Below are positions 36,029 through 44,309 of a stretch of 64,000 nt of DNA, in pieces. The notes under the pieces were generated by a model. That model did no database searches. It was given only the letters and a program-made list of their open reading frames with translations, and had not been told where the DNA came from. The translations under genes were made by a program, and so were the position numbers. The number at the start of each line of letters is the position of its first letter. Position 1 is the stretch's first letter. Where the stretch lies: assembly GCF_900454025.1 (NCBI RefSeq), contig NZ_UGQM01000001.1, positions 2,542,001-2,606,000 on the forward strand, given 5' to 3'. This stretch comes from Mycolicibacterium gilvum. Lineage in GTDB: Bacteria > Actinomycetota > Actinomycetes > Mycobacteriales > Mycobacteriaceae.

Positions 36029-37429
36029 TCAGGTGGCCGGCCAGCGTCTGTCCAGTGCCTCGCGTACGTGGTTGATCAGACGATCCAGCCGGTCGCGGTC
36101 GGTGCTGTCGAAATCCTGCTCAGCGACAACGCGTTCCATGCGTCGCAGCCGGTCGCTGAGGGCCTCCCGGTGGGCCGGGACGACCACCACCCAAGCCAGT
36201 TCCCGCAGCATCGACACCAATCGGGCCAGCACGGTCGGATCGCTCGCGCCATAGAGTTGCGGCTGATCGCAGACCATGTCGAGCAGGTCGGGCAGGTCCG
36301 GCCGGGCCAGCACCACCCGCACCACTCCGTCGTCGTCCCGCAGCGTCCGGCGCCCCAACCGGTACCTGGCGAGTTCGCACAGTGTTGCGCTGCACGAGTT
36401 CAATCCGTGTACGGCGGTGGTGGGATCGTTGATGCCGGGGCTTAGGGCGCGGACCACCACATCGGTGAGCTGACGGAGCCCGTAACCGATGTCCTGTGCT
36501 GCGGTGCGCTCCAGACCGGTGCTCAGCGCGCCGCGAACCTGCTCGCGCAGTCGCGACAGGCGCTCGCCGGAAAGGGGATCGCCGGGCGGCCCGGTTGACC
36601 AGCACAACGCCGCCGGCACCCCCGACACGATGTCCGACCCAACCGGGCGGTCGATCCAGACCACCACGTCCGCCTCGACCGCCGCCGCAAACAGCGCCTG
36701 CTCGTCGACCTCGACGAGGAAACCCGACGATCGGGCGGTGACCACAGACGCGTCGGTGGGCGGGAAGGGTGTGTAGTCATGGTCCGGTGTGTCGTCGAGC
36801 CGTTTCAGCATGCGGCGCGCCGTGGTCTCGATGTCGGACGAAACATGGTCGAGCATGGTTTCTATCCGGATCTGGCGTACCAAATGCCCGAGGAACAGGA
36901 CCAACGCCAACACGCTCACCATGGCCAGGAGGTAGGCGACCGTCACCGAGAGTTGGGGGACGAACTCCGCCCCCGCGTCGGCGTCGTTGCGGACGGTACG
37001 CAACACCGTCAACGCATAGACGAACGTCGCGAGGAACAGTGCCAAGGTGCGCTGGACGAATGGGTCCGCCGCGAATGTGCGCAGCAGTCGCGGTGTGTAC
37101 TGAGTGCTGGCCAGCTGCAGAGTGACCACGGTCAGGGAGAAGGTCAGCGACGTCACCGTGATCAGCGACGTCGCGATTGCCCCGAGGACTTCACGCGCCG
37201 CGTCGGCCCCGCCACCGAACAGGTACGCCGACAATGTCTCAGGCATCCGCTTATCGAGGGCGGCATCGAGTTCTGGGAGGGCGACGCCGGCGACGATCGC
37301 AAAGACGACCCCGAGAGCGGGGACGGGCCACAACCGGCTTCGCCAGGCATCGACGAACACGGTGCGTCGGCGCCGGACGGCTTCCAGCGGCCAGGGCTTG
37401 TCCCGATCTTCCCCGCGGTCACGGCTCAT
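36029..37429 (-). CDS. DUF2254 family membrane protein
   Basis: ATG 37429 is preferred because the protein then begins MSRDRGEDRDKPWPLEAVRRRRTVF; a longer frame upstream has little support. The product has 466 residues and four transmembrane helices in the first half (LWPVPALGVVFAIVAGVALP, TSLITVTSLTFSLTVVTLQL, LALFLATFVYALTVLRTV, AYLLAMVSVLALVLFLGHL). TLQLASTQYTPRLLRTF and the later GYGLRQLTDVVVRALSPGINDPTTA block are hallmarks of DUF2254. A large cytoplasmic domain follows. The function is unknown. It converges with the relic and sigma region. Confidence 0.85.
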   Translation of the reverse strand: MSRDRGEDRDKPWPLEAVRRRRTVFVDAWRSRLWPVPALGVVFAIVAGVALPELDAALDKRMPETLSAYLFGGGADAAREVLGAIATSLITVTSLTFSLTVVTLQLASTQYTPRLLRTFAADPFVQRTLALFLATFVYALTVLRTVRNDADAGAEFVPQLSVTVAYLLAMVSVLALVLFLGHLVRQIRIETMLDHVSSDIETTARRMLKRLDDTPDHDYTPFPPTDASVVTARSSGFLVEVDEQALFAAAVEADVVVWIDRPVGSDIVSGVPAALCWSTGPPGDPLSGERLSRLREQVRGALSTGLERTAAQDIGYGLRQLTDVVVRALSPGINDPTTAVHGLNSCSATLCELARYRLGRRTLRDDDGVVRVVLARPDLPDLLDMVCDQPQLYGASDPTVLARLVSMLRELAWVVVVPAHREALSDRLRRMERVVAEQDFDSTDRDRLDRLINHVREALDRRWPAT

Positions 37430-37632
37430 GCGACCGAAGCTACCCAGTGCGCACTTCGGGTTCGTCAAGAACGGCGCCAGGGGTCGAGAGTTCATCCGTG
37501 AGCTCAGGTCGCGCCTGGGGTGTGGCGTCAGCGTCCAAAATCTGTGATCAGCTGCTGCCCGCACGTTGCCGGCACGGAGGTGCGCGCGGCGGGACCGGAT
37601 CTGCCAGGATCAACCAGGGTTTAATTGACGCA

Positions 37633-37638
37633 TATGTT
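37633..37638 (+). promoter_or_regulatory. Candidate -10 element for a leaderless microprotein
   Basis: TATGTT fits TANNNT and is followed after six bases by GTG 37645. In mycobacteria that spacing places the transcription start on the GTG, giving a leaderless message. The same layout is seen at 62488 before the DUF4436 gene. No clear -35 box. Confidence 0.35.
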
Positions 37639-37644
37639 AACCTC

Positions 37645-37740
37645 GTGCGCACGTGTCCTCGATGCGCAGCGGCTGCGGTATTCGCTGGCGTTCGCGAGGA
37701 GTTTGCGAGAGAGTGCAAATTCTGCAGCCCTCCGAGGTAG
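37645..37740 (+). CDS. Candidate 31-residue double-CxxC microprotein
   Basis: Starting at GTG 37645 the frame encodes 31 residues beginning V-R-T-C-P-R-C and ending E-C-K-F-C-S-P-P-R. Four cysteines at positions 4, 7, 24 and 27 form CxxC-x16-CxxC, a spacing suited to a zinc ribbon or knuckle. A leaderless promoter is possible (TATGTT ending six bases before). Third-position GC is lower than in neighbouring genes and there is no Shine-Dalgarno, so this is a hypothesis; the motif could be chance in a 600-base gap. Confidence 0.3.
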   Translation: MRTCPRCAAAAVFAGVREEFARECKFCSPPR

Positions 37741-37943
37741 CTCGTTGACTGGTCGTAGCAGCCTCAGCTGTGCTGCTCGATTGCTGATCTGATTGCTCGG
37801 AGCTAGCCACGCGGTTGCTGGTGTGTGTATTATCGTCCGTGTAAATTTAGCTGGTGCACGTTACGCGCAGCTCCGAAGGGGCGGCGTGACGCGTGTCCGG
37901 TGTCATGTCACAGAGACACCTCCGGCTGTTCGACACGCGGGTA

Positions 37944-37979
37944 GAGCCCCCAGACGGTCTCGCTGAATGTCTGGGGCTC
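37944..37979 (+). promoter_or_regulatory. Hairpin in the leader of the large secreted protein
   Basis: GAGCCCCCAGAC (37944-37955) pairs with GTCTGGGGCTC (37969-37979) with a single bulged C, around a 13-base loop containing GCTGAAT. A smaller stem (GGTGTC with GACACC) lies just upstream at about 37898-37919. Together they make a structured mRNA leader ending about 35 bases before the ribosome binding site. I cannot match it to a known riboswitch class. Confidence 0.5.
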
Positions 37980-38026
37980 GGCACGGAGTCGACGGGCGCA
38001 GGGTGTGACGGAGCAAAGGAGCTGCG

Positions 38027-41000
38027 TTGGCCGCCGCCAGTCCCCGAAAGTCGCGTCGGACCCCCGGCCGTCACCGCAAGCCCAGCAACCATGCCCACTG
38101 GTTGAGGGTCGGTGCCGTCGGCTTCGGTCTGGCCGCAGCGATCATCAGCGGTCAGGGCGTGGCGACCGCGGATACCGACGACTCGTCGGGGTCGGGCGAG
38201 AGCAGCGCGACGGCCAGGGGTAAACAGGCCGCCGTCGCCGATCGCCCGAGCGCGTCGGAGCAGAGCGAATCGCCTTCGTCCCCCGACAGCGACAACGATG
38301 GCGTCGGCACCGACGACGAGACCACGGACGACACCGACACCGACACCGGCGCGGAGAGCCCGGACGTCGAGGTAGACGAACAAGATCAGGATCCGCAGCC
38401 CGACACCGTCGAGGAGCCCGACGAGGACACGTCCGAGGTGACCGTCGACGAATCCGACGGTTCGCGCACGCACCAGAAACCGGTCGTCACCGAGACCACG
38501 CCCCCTGCCGAGGCAAGCCCGCCGTCGACACCCGCGGACGGGACCGACGCGCCTCAACCGGAAACGGCGCCTCCCGCCACGGGCGGCAACAACGCTGACC
38601 CGGGCACCACGCCCGCGCCGAGTTCGCCCGGCGGGTCGACGGGCGGCCCGTCGACCGCGGCACCTGACGACGAAGCCGCCACACCGGAGACTGAGGCCGA
38701 AACCGAAGCGGCGTACCTGCTCAATTTCGTCAAAGAGTTGGTGAAGGTGTTCGGAGGGGCCACGACCGACGGTGGCGGCACCGCACCGCCGATGTCGTGG
38801 GACAAAGTGCTGCAGGGCCTCTTCCTCGGGCGCAAGGATCAAGAGACGAGAAACGCCACCAGAGAGTTGATTGAGCTCGCCAACGAGAAGACGCTCGCCG
38901 AGCTCGGCACGTCGATCGGATGGGTTCCCTTCGTCGGGACGGGCCTGTACGGGGCCAGCTTCGTGGGCAATCTGGGAGCGCTGATCAGCGCTGTGCTGCG
39001 CGGCGACAGCGCTGACATCGCTGACGAATTCCGTGATCTCGGCCGCGACCTGGTCGGCATGGTCCCGGTCGTCGGCGCACCCACGGCGGCGAAGCTGTAC
39101 GCCGGCGGATCGGACGCCGTCGGTGCGTCAGCCCAGATGTCGGCCCAAATGTCGGCGCAGATGACAGCGATGGCGACAGCGACGCCACCCCCTCCAGTGG
39201 GAACGCAGGCGCACTTCCTGTGGGTGCTGCAGCGCGCCGTGAACCGGTTGGCGGGCTGGCCCGGACCGGCGGGTCAGAACTTCGTCGACATCACGAACCG
39301 TGTGACCGACCAGACCCTGGACAACGCCGACAATCAGCTCGACATCCTTATCGCCAATGCGTTCGCGGGCAGTCCGGCTGTGTGGCTTCCCGACCTGGGC
39401 AGGGTTCTGGGGCTCTTCGTACTGACGGCAATACCCGGGTACTCCTACACCGACAGCCTGAACGCCTGGGGCAGCTTCCTGAACAAGATCATGCCGCCTT
39501 ACAAAATCGCCGACGGGGCGGGCACTCTCGACGTTATCTCGAACTACAAGATCACGGGTGCTGCCGTGGTCGGCGCAGCGACTCTTCTGAGGGACATGCT
39601 GAACGGGATCTACGATCCGGTTCAGTGGGAGATCAACATCATCAAGACGACCACCGGGGCGACCGTCACGGCGTCGGATCTCAATGACTTCAACACGATC
39701 ATGACCAAGGTCGCCGCCGCTCAGGCCGGGGCTATTTTGATCGGCGGTGACGGTGGTGCGTTCGACGATCCGACCAGAGCCTGGAATGTCACGCTGCCCA
39801 CCTGGACCGAGGCTCAGGTTAATCCGTACACGATCACCACCTACGTAGCGCTCGTCGCCATCTACAAGCGCTTCCAGGAGATGGCCACGCTGACGACGTT
39901 CACCACATGGACGACGTACGACAGTTGGCACTACACCAACGCTTTGGGCATGTACGCGGCCGGAACGTTCCACGCAGTCGATCCCGACGGCGGCTCGATC
40001 GAATTCCGTGCCGACGGCACGCTCGGCAGGACGTACACCACTGAGGGCAATGCGCTGGTGACCATCAACACCGTCGGAGGCGGCTTCACCTACACTCCGC
40101 CGGCGTTGTGGGACCCCCAGGCTCAAGGCGCGGCGTTCCGCCACCGCAGCACTGCAGAGGACCCGGAGGAGAGGTTCGACTGGGTCACCGTGGACGCGTA
40201 CTCCGCCGACGGCGTCCCCTACAGCCTCCGGATGGGCATCGAGATCATCGACGGCACGAACGCCGTGCCGGTGTACACCGGTGTCACGGGCCAGAGCACG
40301 GACGCGTTGGGCGTGGTGAAGGGCAAGCTCAACGCGACAGACTCCGACGGCGACCCAATTAGGTACTACCTGGTCGAATCATCGGTCAACGGTCTGAACG
40401 GTAACTCCGCCTACACCAAGAACGGCGCCGGCAACGGCGGCATCGTCACCGTCAACGAGAACGGTGATTTCACCTACGTGTCGAGTGCGACTGCCGGCGC
40501 CACGCAGAGCTTCCAGGTGCGGGTCAACGACGCCCACCACGGCAACACGATCGTCACGGTCACCGTGCCGAACACCACCAGCATCACCCCGGGCAACGTC
40601 AACACCTCGACGCCCTACGTGGTCACCGGGACGGTGCCGGCTTCGACCAACAAGCCGGGAGCGTTCACCAGCTACACCCTCGTCGGCGGCACGACGAAGG
40701 GCACGGTGACCTCGTTCAACCCGGTCACCGGCGCGTTCACCTACACCTCCAGTGTGGGCCGTGTGTTGGACAACGACGATGTGATCACCGTGATCGGCAC
40801 CGACGCCGACGGCCGTTCGGTGACGCTGCGCCTGAACGTGAAGCCGACGACGGTCACCAATGCTCCGACGTTGACGCTGACCACGGCCCCAACGGTCGGC
40901 ACGCTCGTCGGCACCACTCAGACCAGCACGGGCAAGTTCACGTACTTCGATGCCGACGGCGACGCGCCGATCTGGCCGACAAGTGTGACCAGCTCGCGCG

Positions 41001-41572
41001 GCGGCACCGTCACCGTGGCCGCCGACGGTACGTTCACCTACACGAGCAACCTCACAGTGGCGCAGCGCCACGCGGTCGCCCGGATCGGGGCCGCGGGCAG
41101 CACCTTCAACGGTGTCGCCCTCGCTGCCTGGGAGGATGCGTTCACCATGACGGTCTCCGATGGGTTCGGGGGCACCGCCACGCAGACGGTGAAGGTGCCG
41201 ATCTACGCGATCAACGCCAATCCCACGCTGGGCCTCGGGGGCCTCGCGTGTGGGTTCGGGACCTGCACCATCACCATCACGACGACCGACCCGGACGGCG
41301 ACGATCTCAGCGGCAGCTTGAACACCTCGAACAACGGCCAAGGTGATCCCTGGTACACCCTCGAGAGAGGGTCGGTCACTATCAACGCGGGAAACCAGCA
41401 CACGATGAGCTGGACTGGAAACAGCGGCGGCCTTGGCACCCAGCAAACGGGTGTCCAGAGATACACCGTCTATGACGGCTACTACCGGGTCACCAACGGC
41501 GTCGTCGACTCCAGCTACTTCGCGCGGGCGTGGGTTAACTGGAACAACACCACCAGGACCACCGGGAACTAG
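38027..41572 (+). CDS. Large secreted VCBS/Ig-like repeat protein
   Basis: The start is TTG 38027, supported by AAAGGAG six bases upstream. The 1181-residue product has a basic N-terminus and a mycobacterial signal (WLRVGAVGFGLAAAIISG ending in GVATAD). About 175 residues rich in Ser, Asp, Glu, Pro and Thr follow (a cell-wall-spanning linker), then a helical region with WVPFVGTGLYGASFVGNLGAL and a mid domain without a recognised family. From about residue 740 come bacterial Ig/VCBS-type beta repeats (VVKGKLNATDSDGDPIRYYL, VTVNENGDFTYVSSATAG, FTYTSSVGRVLDND, VAADGTFTYTSN). No sortase motif is seen. Likely a cell-envelope or secreted adhesin-like protein; the function is inferred only from architecture. 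Confidence 0.8.
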   Translation: MAAASPRKSRRTPGRHRKPSNHAHWLRVGAVGFGLAAAIISGQGVATADTDDSSGSGESSATARGKQAAVADRPSASEQSESPSSPDSDNDGVGTDDETTDDTDTDTGAESPDVEVDEQDQDPQPDTVEEPDEDTSEVTVDESDGSRTHQKPVVTETTPPAEASPPSTPADGTDAPQPETAPPATGGNNADPGTTPAPSSPGGSTGGPSTAAPDDEAATPETEAETEAAYLLNFVKELVKVFGGATTDGGGTAPPMSWDKVLQGLFLGRKDQETRNATRELIELANEKTLAELGTSIGWVPFVGTGLYGASFVGNLGALISAVLRGDSADIADEFRDLGRDLVGMVPVVGAPTAAKLYAGGSDAVGASAQMSAQMSAQMTAMATATPPPPVGTQAHFLWVLQRAVNRLAGWPGPAGQNFVDITNRVTDQTLDNADNQLDILIANAFAGSPAVWLPDLGRVLGLFVLTAIPGYSYTDSLNAWGSFLNKIMPPYKIADGAGTLDVISNYKITGAAVVGAATLLRDMLNGIYDPVQWEINIIKTTTGATVTASDLNDFNTIMTKVAAAQAGAILIGGDGGAFDDPTRAWNVTLPTWTEAQVNPYTITTYVALVAIYKRFQEMATLTTFTTWTTYDSWHYTNALGMYAAGTFHAVDPDGGSIEFRADGTLGRTYTTEGNALVTINTVGGGFTYTPPALWDPQAQGAAFRHRSTAEDPEERFDWVTVDAYSADGVPYSLRMGIEIIDGTNAVPVYTGVTGQSTDALGVVKGKLNATDSDGDPIRYYLVESSVNGLNGNSAYTKNGAGNGGIVTVNENGDFTYVSSATAGATQSFQVRVNDAHHGNTIVTVTVPNTTSITPGNVNTSTPYVVTGTVPASTNKPGAFTSYTLVGGTTKGTVTSFNPVTGAFTYTSSVGRVLDNDDVITVIGTDADGRSVTLRLNVKPTTVTNAPTLTLTTAPTVGTLVGTTQTSTGKFTYFDADGDAPIWPTSVTSSRGGTVTVAADGTFTYTSNLTVAQRHAVARIGAAGSTFNGVALAAWEDAFTMTVSDGFGGTATQTVKVPIYAINANPTLGLGGLACGFGTCTITITTTDPDGDDLSGSLNTSNNGQGDPWYTLERGSVTINAGNQHTMSWTGNSGGLGTQQTGVQRYTVYDGYYRVTNGVVDSSYFARAWVNWNNTTRTTGN

Positions 41573-41597
41573 TGCAGGCGCGCCGAACTGCGCCGAA

Positions 41598-41669
41598 CCC
41601 CGCAGCGAGCGCGCGGTCTTGCACACCCCGACACGGAGTGTCGGTGTGCAGACCCGCGCGCTCGCGGGG
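41598..41669. terminator. Long hairpin between converging genes
   Basis: The left arm starts CCCCGCAGCGAGCGCGCGG and continues to TTGCACACC. It pairs with TGTGCAGACCCGCGCGCTCG and the following GGGG with two small bulges, around a CCGACAC/GTGTCGG inner stem. It lies 25 bases after the large secreted protein and five before the converging urtE stop, so it probably terminates both. Its sequence class (GAGCGCGCGGGTCTGCACACC) is a familiar mycobacterial intergenic hairpin. Confidence 0.75.
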
Positions 41670-41674
41670 AAACG

Positions 41675-42367
41675 CTAGATCGCCATCGCGGCGCGCACGT
41701 CGGCTTCCGACGCCGAACCGCCTGTGCCGCTGGAGGTTACGCGACCGGCCTCGAGGATGTAGTAGCGCTGCGCCGATTCGAGCGCGAAGCCGATGTGCTG
41801 CTCCACGAGGAGCACGCCGAGGTCGCCGCGACTGGTCAGCGCGGTGATGGCCTCTTCGATCTCATGCACGACCGACGGCTGAATACCCTCGGTCGGCTCG
41901 TCGAGGATCAGGCACTTCGGCGTGGTGATCAACGCCCGTGCGATCGCGAGCTGTTGGCGCTGGCCGCCCGAGAGCAGACCGGCGCGGCGGGTCAACAGCT
42001 CCTTCAACGCCGGGAACAGATCGAGTTGTTCGTCGATCAGTGCCTTGCCGTTCTTTCGGCCGTCGGCGACCACCTGCAGGTTCTCGGCGGTGGTGAGTTG
42101 TCCGAAGGACTGCTGGCCCTGCGGGACGTACGCCAGGCCGCGGTGCACCCGCGCGCTGGGCCGCAGCCTCGTGATGTCCTCGCCTCCGAAAAGCACCTTC
42201 CCCGCAGTGCATTTCAGCAGGCCGACCGCCGCGCGCAGCAGTGTCGTCTTGCCGGCGCCGTTGTGTCCCATCACCGCAGCGACACCGTCGGTGGGGACTT
42301 CGATGCTGACCCCGTGAATGACCTCGCTGCGTCCGTAGCTGGTACGGACGTCGATCAGTTGCAGCAT
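41675..42367 (-). CDS. urtE: Urea ABC transporter ATP-binding protein UrtE
   Basis: UrtE is one of two ATPases driving urea import. The start is ATG 42367 (M-L-Q-L-I-D-V) behind AGGAG, giving 230 residues. Walker A GHNGAGKTT is at 34-42, the signature LSGGQRQQLAIARAL near 133-147, and Walker B LILDEPTEGIQPS with the switch His in LLVEQHIGFAL. The LivF-like form with TEGIQPSVV is typical of UrtE. Its start shares one base with the urtD stop, and it is the last gene of urtABCDE. Confidence 0.93.
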   Translation of the reverse strand: MLQLIDVRTSYGRSEVIHGVSIEVPTDGVAAVMGHNGAGKTTLLRAAVGLLKCTAGKVLFGGEDITRLRPSARVHRGLAYVPQGQQSFGQLTTAENLQVVADGRKNGKALIDEQLDLFPALKELLTRRAGLLSGGQRQQLAIARALITTPKCLILDEPTEGIQPSVVHEIEEAITALTSRGDLGVLLVEQHIGFALESAQRYYILEAGRVTSSGTGGSASEADVRAAMAI

Positions 42368-43200
42368 CAGGAGTTCTCCTCGACCAGTTCGATGCCGTCG
42401 GCGCCGGCCGCGGCGGTCCCGAGGTAGACCTCCTGGACGCGGGGGTTGGCCTGCACCTCGGCGACCGAGCCTTCGGCGATCACGTGGCCGCGGGCGAGCA
42501 CGGTGACCGACGTGGCGAAGGCCCGCATGAAATCCATGTCGTGCTCCACGACGACCACGGTGCGTTCGGCGCCGATGCGGCGCAACAGGTTTCCGGTCTC
42601 TTCCCGTTCTTCGGCGCTCATGCCCGCCACGGGTTCGTCGAGCAGCAGCACGTCGGCGTTCTGCACCAGCAGCATGCCGATCTCCAGCCACTGCTTCTGA
42701 CCGTGGGCGAGGACTCCGGCGGGTTTGTCGGCCAGATGGGTCAGCCCGGTGGTGTGCAACGCCTGCTCGATGGCGGGCAGCACACCGTTGCGCCGCCGGA
42801 GCAGCGTCCACACCGATCTGCCTGCGCCCGCGGCGATGTCGAGGTTCTGCAGCACCGTCAGCTGTTCGAACACGCTCGCGGTCTGAAACGTGCGCCCGAC
42901 GCCGAGGCGCGCGATCTGGTTGACCTTCTTGCCGAGCAGTTCGACCCCGGACTTGTTCACCGATCCCGACGCCGACACCAGCCCGGTGATTGCGTCGATC
43001 ACGGTCGTCTTGCCCGCGCCGTTGGGTCCGATCAGGAAGCGCAGATCGCCCTGGAACAGGGTCAGGTCGACGTCGCTGACGGCCTTGAATCCGTCGAAAT
43101 CGACTGTGAGACCCCGCACTTCGAGGTACTGCGCGCCCATGCCCGCGTTGCCGCCCTCGGCGGGCTCCTTCGCCGCGATGCTCGCCTCAACGTCACTCAT
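42367..43200 (-). CDS. urtD: Urea ABC transporter ATP-binding protein UrtD
   Basis: The second ATPase of the urea importer has 277 residues and starts at ATG 43200, overlapping urtC by four bases. It is LivG-like: Walker A GPNGAGKTTVIDAITGL, Q-loop region VGRTFQTASVFEQLTVLQN, the LivG-type signature LAHGQKQWLEIGMLL and Walker B VLLLDEPVAGMSAEER with the His switch VEHDMDFMR. A 25-residue N-terminal extension before the ATPase fold is usual in this subfamily. Confidence 0.93.
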   Translation of the reverse strand: MSDVEASIAAKEPAEGGNAGMGAQYLEVRGLTVDFDGFKAVSDVDLTLFQGDLRFLIGPNGAGKTTVIDAITGLVSASGSVNKSGVELLGKKVNQIARLGVGRTFQTASVFEQLTVLQNLDIAAGAGRSVWTLLRRRNGVLPAIEQALHTTGLTHLADKPAGVLAHGQKQWLEIGMLLVQNADVLLLDEPVAGMSAEEREETGNLLRRIGAERTVVVVEHDMDFMRAFATSVTVLARGHVIAEGSVAEVQANPRVQEVYLGTAAAGADGIELVEENS

Positions 43201-44309
43201 GAGCTCGCACCCACCTTTTCTGCGTCGGGGTCCGTGTCGGGGGCCTTGTCGGGCTCCGTGTCGGCCTCGGCTTTGCGCCTGCGCTTGAGGAACACCCCGA
43301 GTCCGGCCAGCCCCGCGGGCAGGAACCCGACGACGAGGATGAACAGCAGACCCTGGCCGTAGGTCCACGCCGACGGAAAGCGTTCGGAGAACAGTGTCTG
43401 GGCCCATGCCACTCCGATGGCGCCGAGGACCGGCCCCAGCAGCGTGGCACGCCCGCCGATGGCGACACCGATCAGGAACGCGATCGACGGGAGGATGCCG
43501 ACCTGCGACGGGGCGATGAAACCGACGATCGGCGCGAACAGCGCCCCGGCGATGCTCGCGAACAGCGCCGCGACCGCGTAGGCCACCACCTTGATGTTGG
43601 CGGGGTCGTATCCGAGGAAGCGGACCCGCTCCTCACCGTCGCGCACCGCCACCAGCAGCTCGCCGTAGCGACTCTGCATCAGCTGGCGCACCACCGCGAC
43701 CACGAGCAGCAACACCGCCGCGGCGATGAAATACAGCATCCTGCGGTTCGCCGGATCGTTGAGGGTGAAGCCGAAGAAGGTGCGGAACCTGTTGAGCCCG
43801 TTGGACCCTCCGAGACTGGTCTGACCGACGAGCAGGATGGCCAGCGCGGCGGCCAGCGCCTGGGACAGGATCGCGAAGTACGCTCCCTTGACCTTGCGCT
43901 TGAAGACTCCGAGACCGAGCGCGACCGCGATACCGGTGGGAATGACGACGATGGCGATCAGCGTCACCGCCGGCGAGGCGAACGGCGTCCAGTACGACGG
44001 CAATTCGCGAACACCCTGGATCTGCATGAAGTCCGGCACGTCGTCGCCCCGCAACTGCGCATCGGCGATCTTGAGGTGCATGGCCATCATGTAGCCGCCG
44101 AGGCCGAAGAACACCCCCTGGCCCAGCACCAGCATGCCGCCCCGCCCCCAGGCCAGGCCGATGCCGACGGCCACGATCGCGAAGCACAGGAACTTGCCGA
44201 GCAGGCTGAGCCGGAAATCCGACAGGATCGCCGGTGCCAGCACGAACAACACCAGCGCCGCGACCCCGAAGCCGGCCCAGGTCTGCCACCGCCCTAAGAG
44301 GGCCCTCAT
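43197..44309 (-). CDS. urtC: Urea ABC transporter permease UrtC
   Basis: UrtC is a LivM-type permease of 370 residues with about nine hydrophobic helices. ATG 44309 is chosen because it overlaps the urtB stop (ATGA) and begins MRALLGRWQTWAGFG. Diagnostic UrtC blocks are AWGRGGMLVLGQGVFFGLGGYMMAM, SNGLNRFRTFFGF and GATLLGP-type GGRATLLGPVLGAIGVAWAQ. The C-terminus is a hydrophilic Asp/Glu/Lys-rich tail. Confidence 0.93.
   Translation of the reverse strand: MRALLGRWQTWAGFGVAALVLFVLAPAILSDFRLSLLGKFLCFAIVAVGIGLAWGRGGMLVLGQGVFFGLGGYMMAMHLKIADAQLRGDDVPDFMQIQGVRELPSYWTPFASPAVTLIAIVVIPTGIAVALGLGVFKRKVKGAYFAILSQALAAALAILLVGQTSLGGSNGLNRFRTFFGFTLNDPANRRMLYFIAAAVLLLVVAVVRQLMQSRYGELLVAVRDGEERVRFLGYDPANIKVVAYAVAALFASIAGALFAPIVGFIAPSQVGILPSIAFLIGVAIGGRATLLGPVLGAIGVAWAQTLFSERFPSAWTYGQGLLFILVVGFLPAGLAGLGVFLKRRRKAEADTEPDKAPDTDPDAEKVGASS

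Larger units (their letters stand above)
37430..38026. other. Long AT-richer intergenic region with structured leader
   Basis: This 597-base gap lies between divergent DUF2254 and the large secreted protein. It includes the microprotein candidate, an AT-rich stretch at 37820-37860 with TATTAT (about 37828) as a likely -10 for the large gene, and then two or more hairpins before AAAGGAG at about 38015. Base composition is lower in GC than the surroundings. Confidence 0.5.

Noticed and set aside
37939..37944. GGGTAG before the giant secreted gene as a sigma-F -10 box
   Set aside because: No matching -35 at 16 or 17 bases, and the hexamer overlaps the base of a hairpin.
37880..37990. A c-di-AMP (ydaO) or M-box riboswitch before the giant secreted protein
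   Set aside because: A GCTGAAT loop and paired stems look superficially similar, but the conserved core segments of those classes cannot be laid on this sequence.
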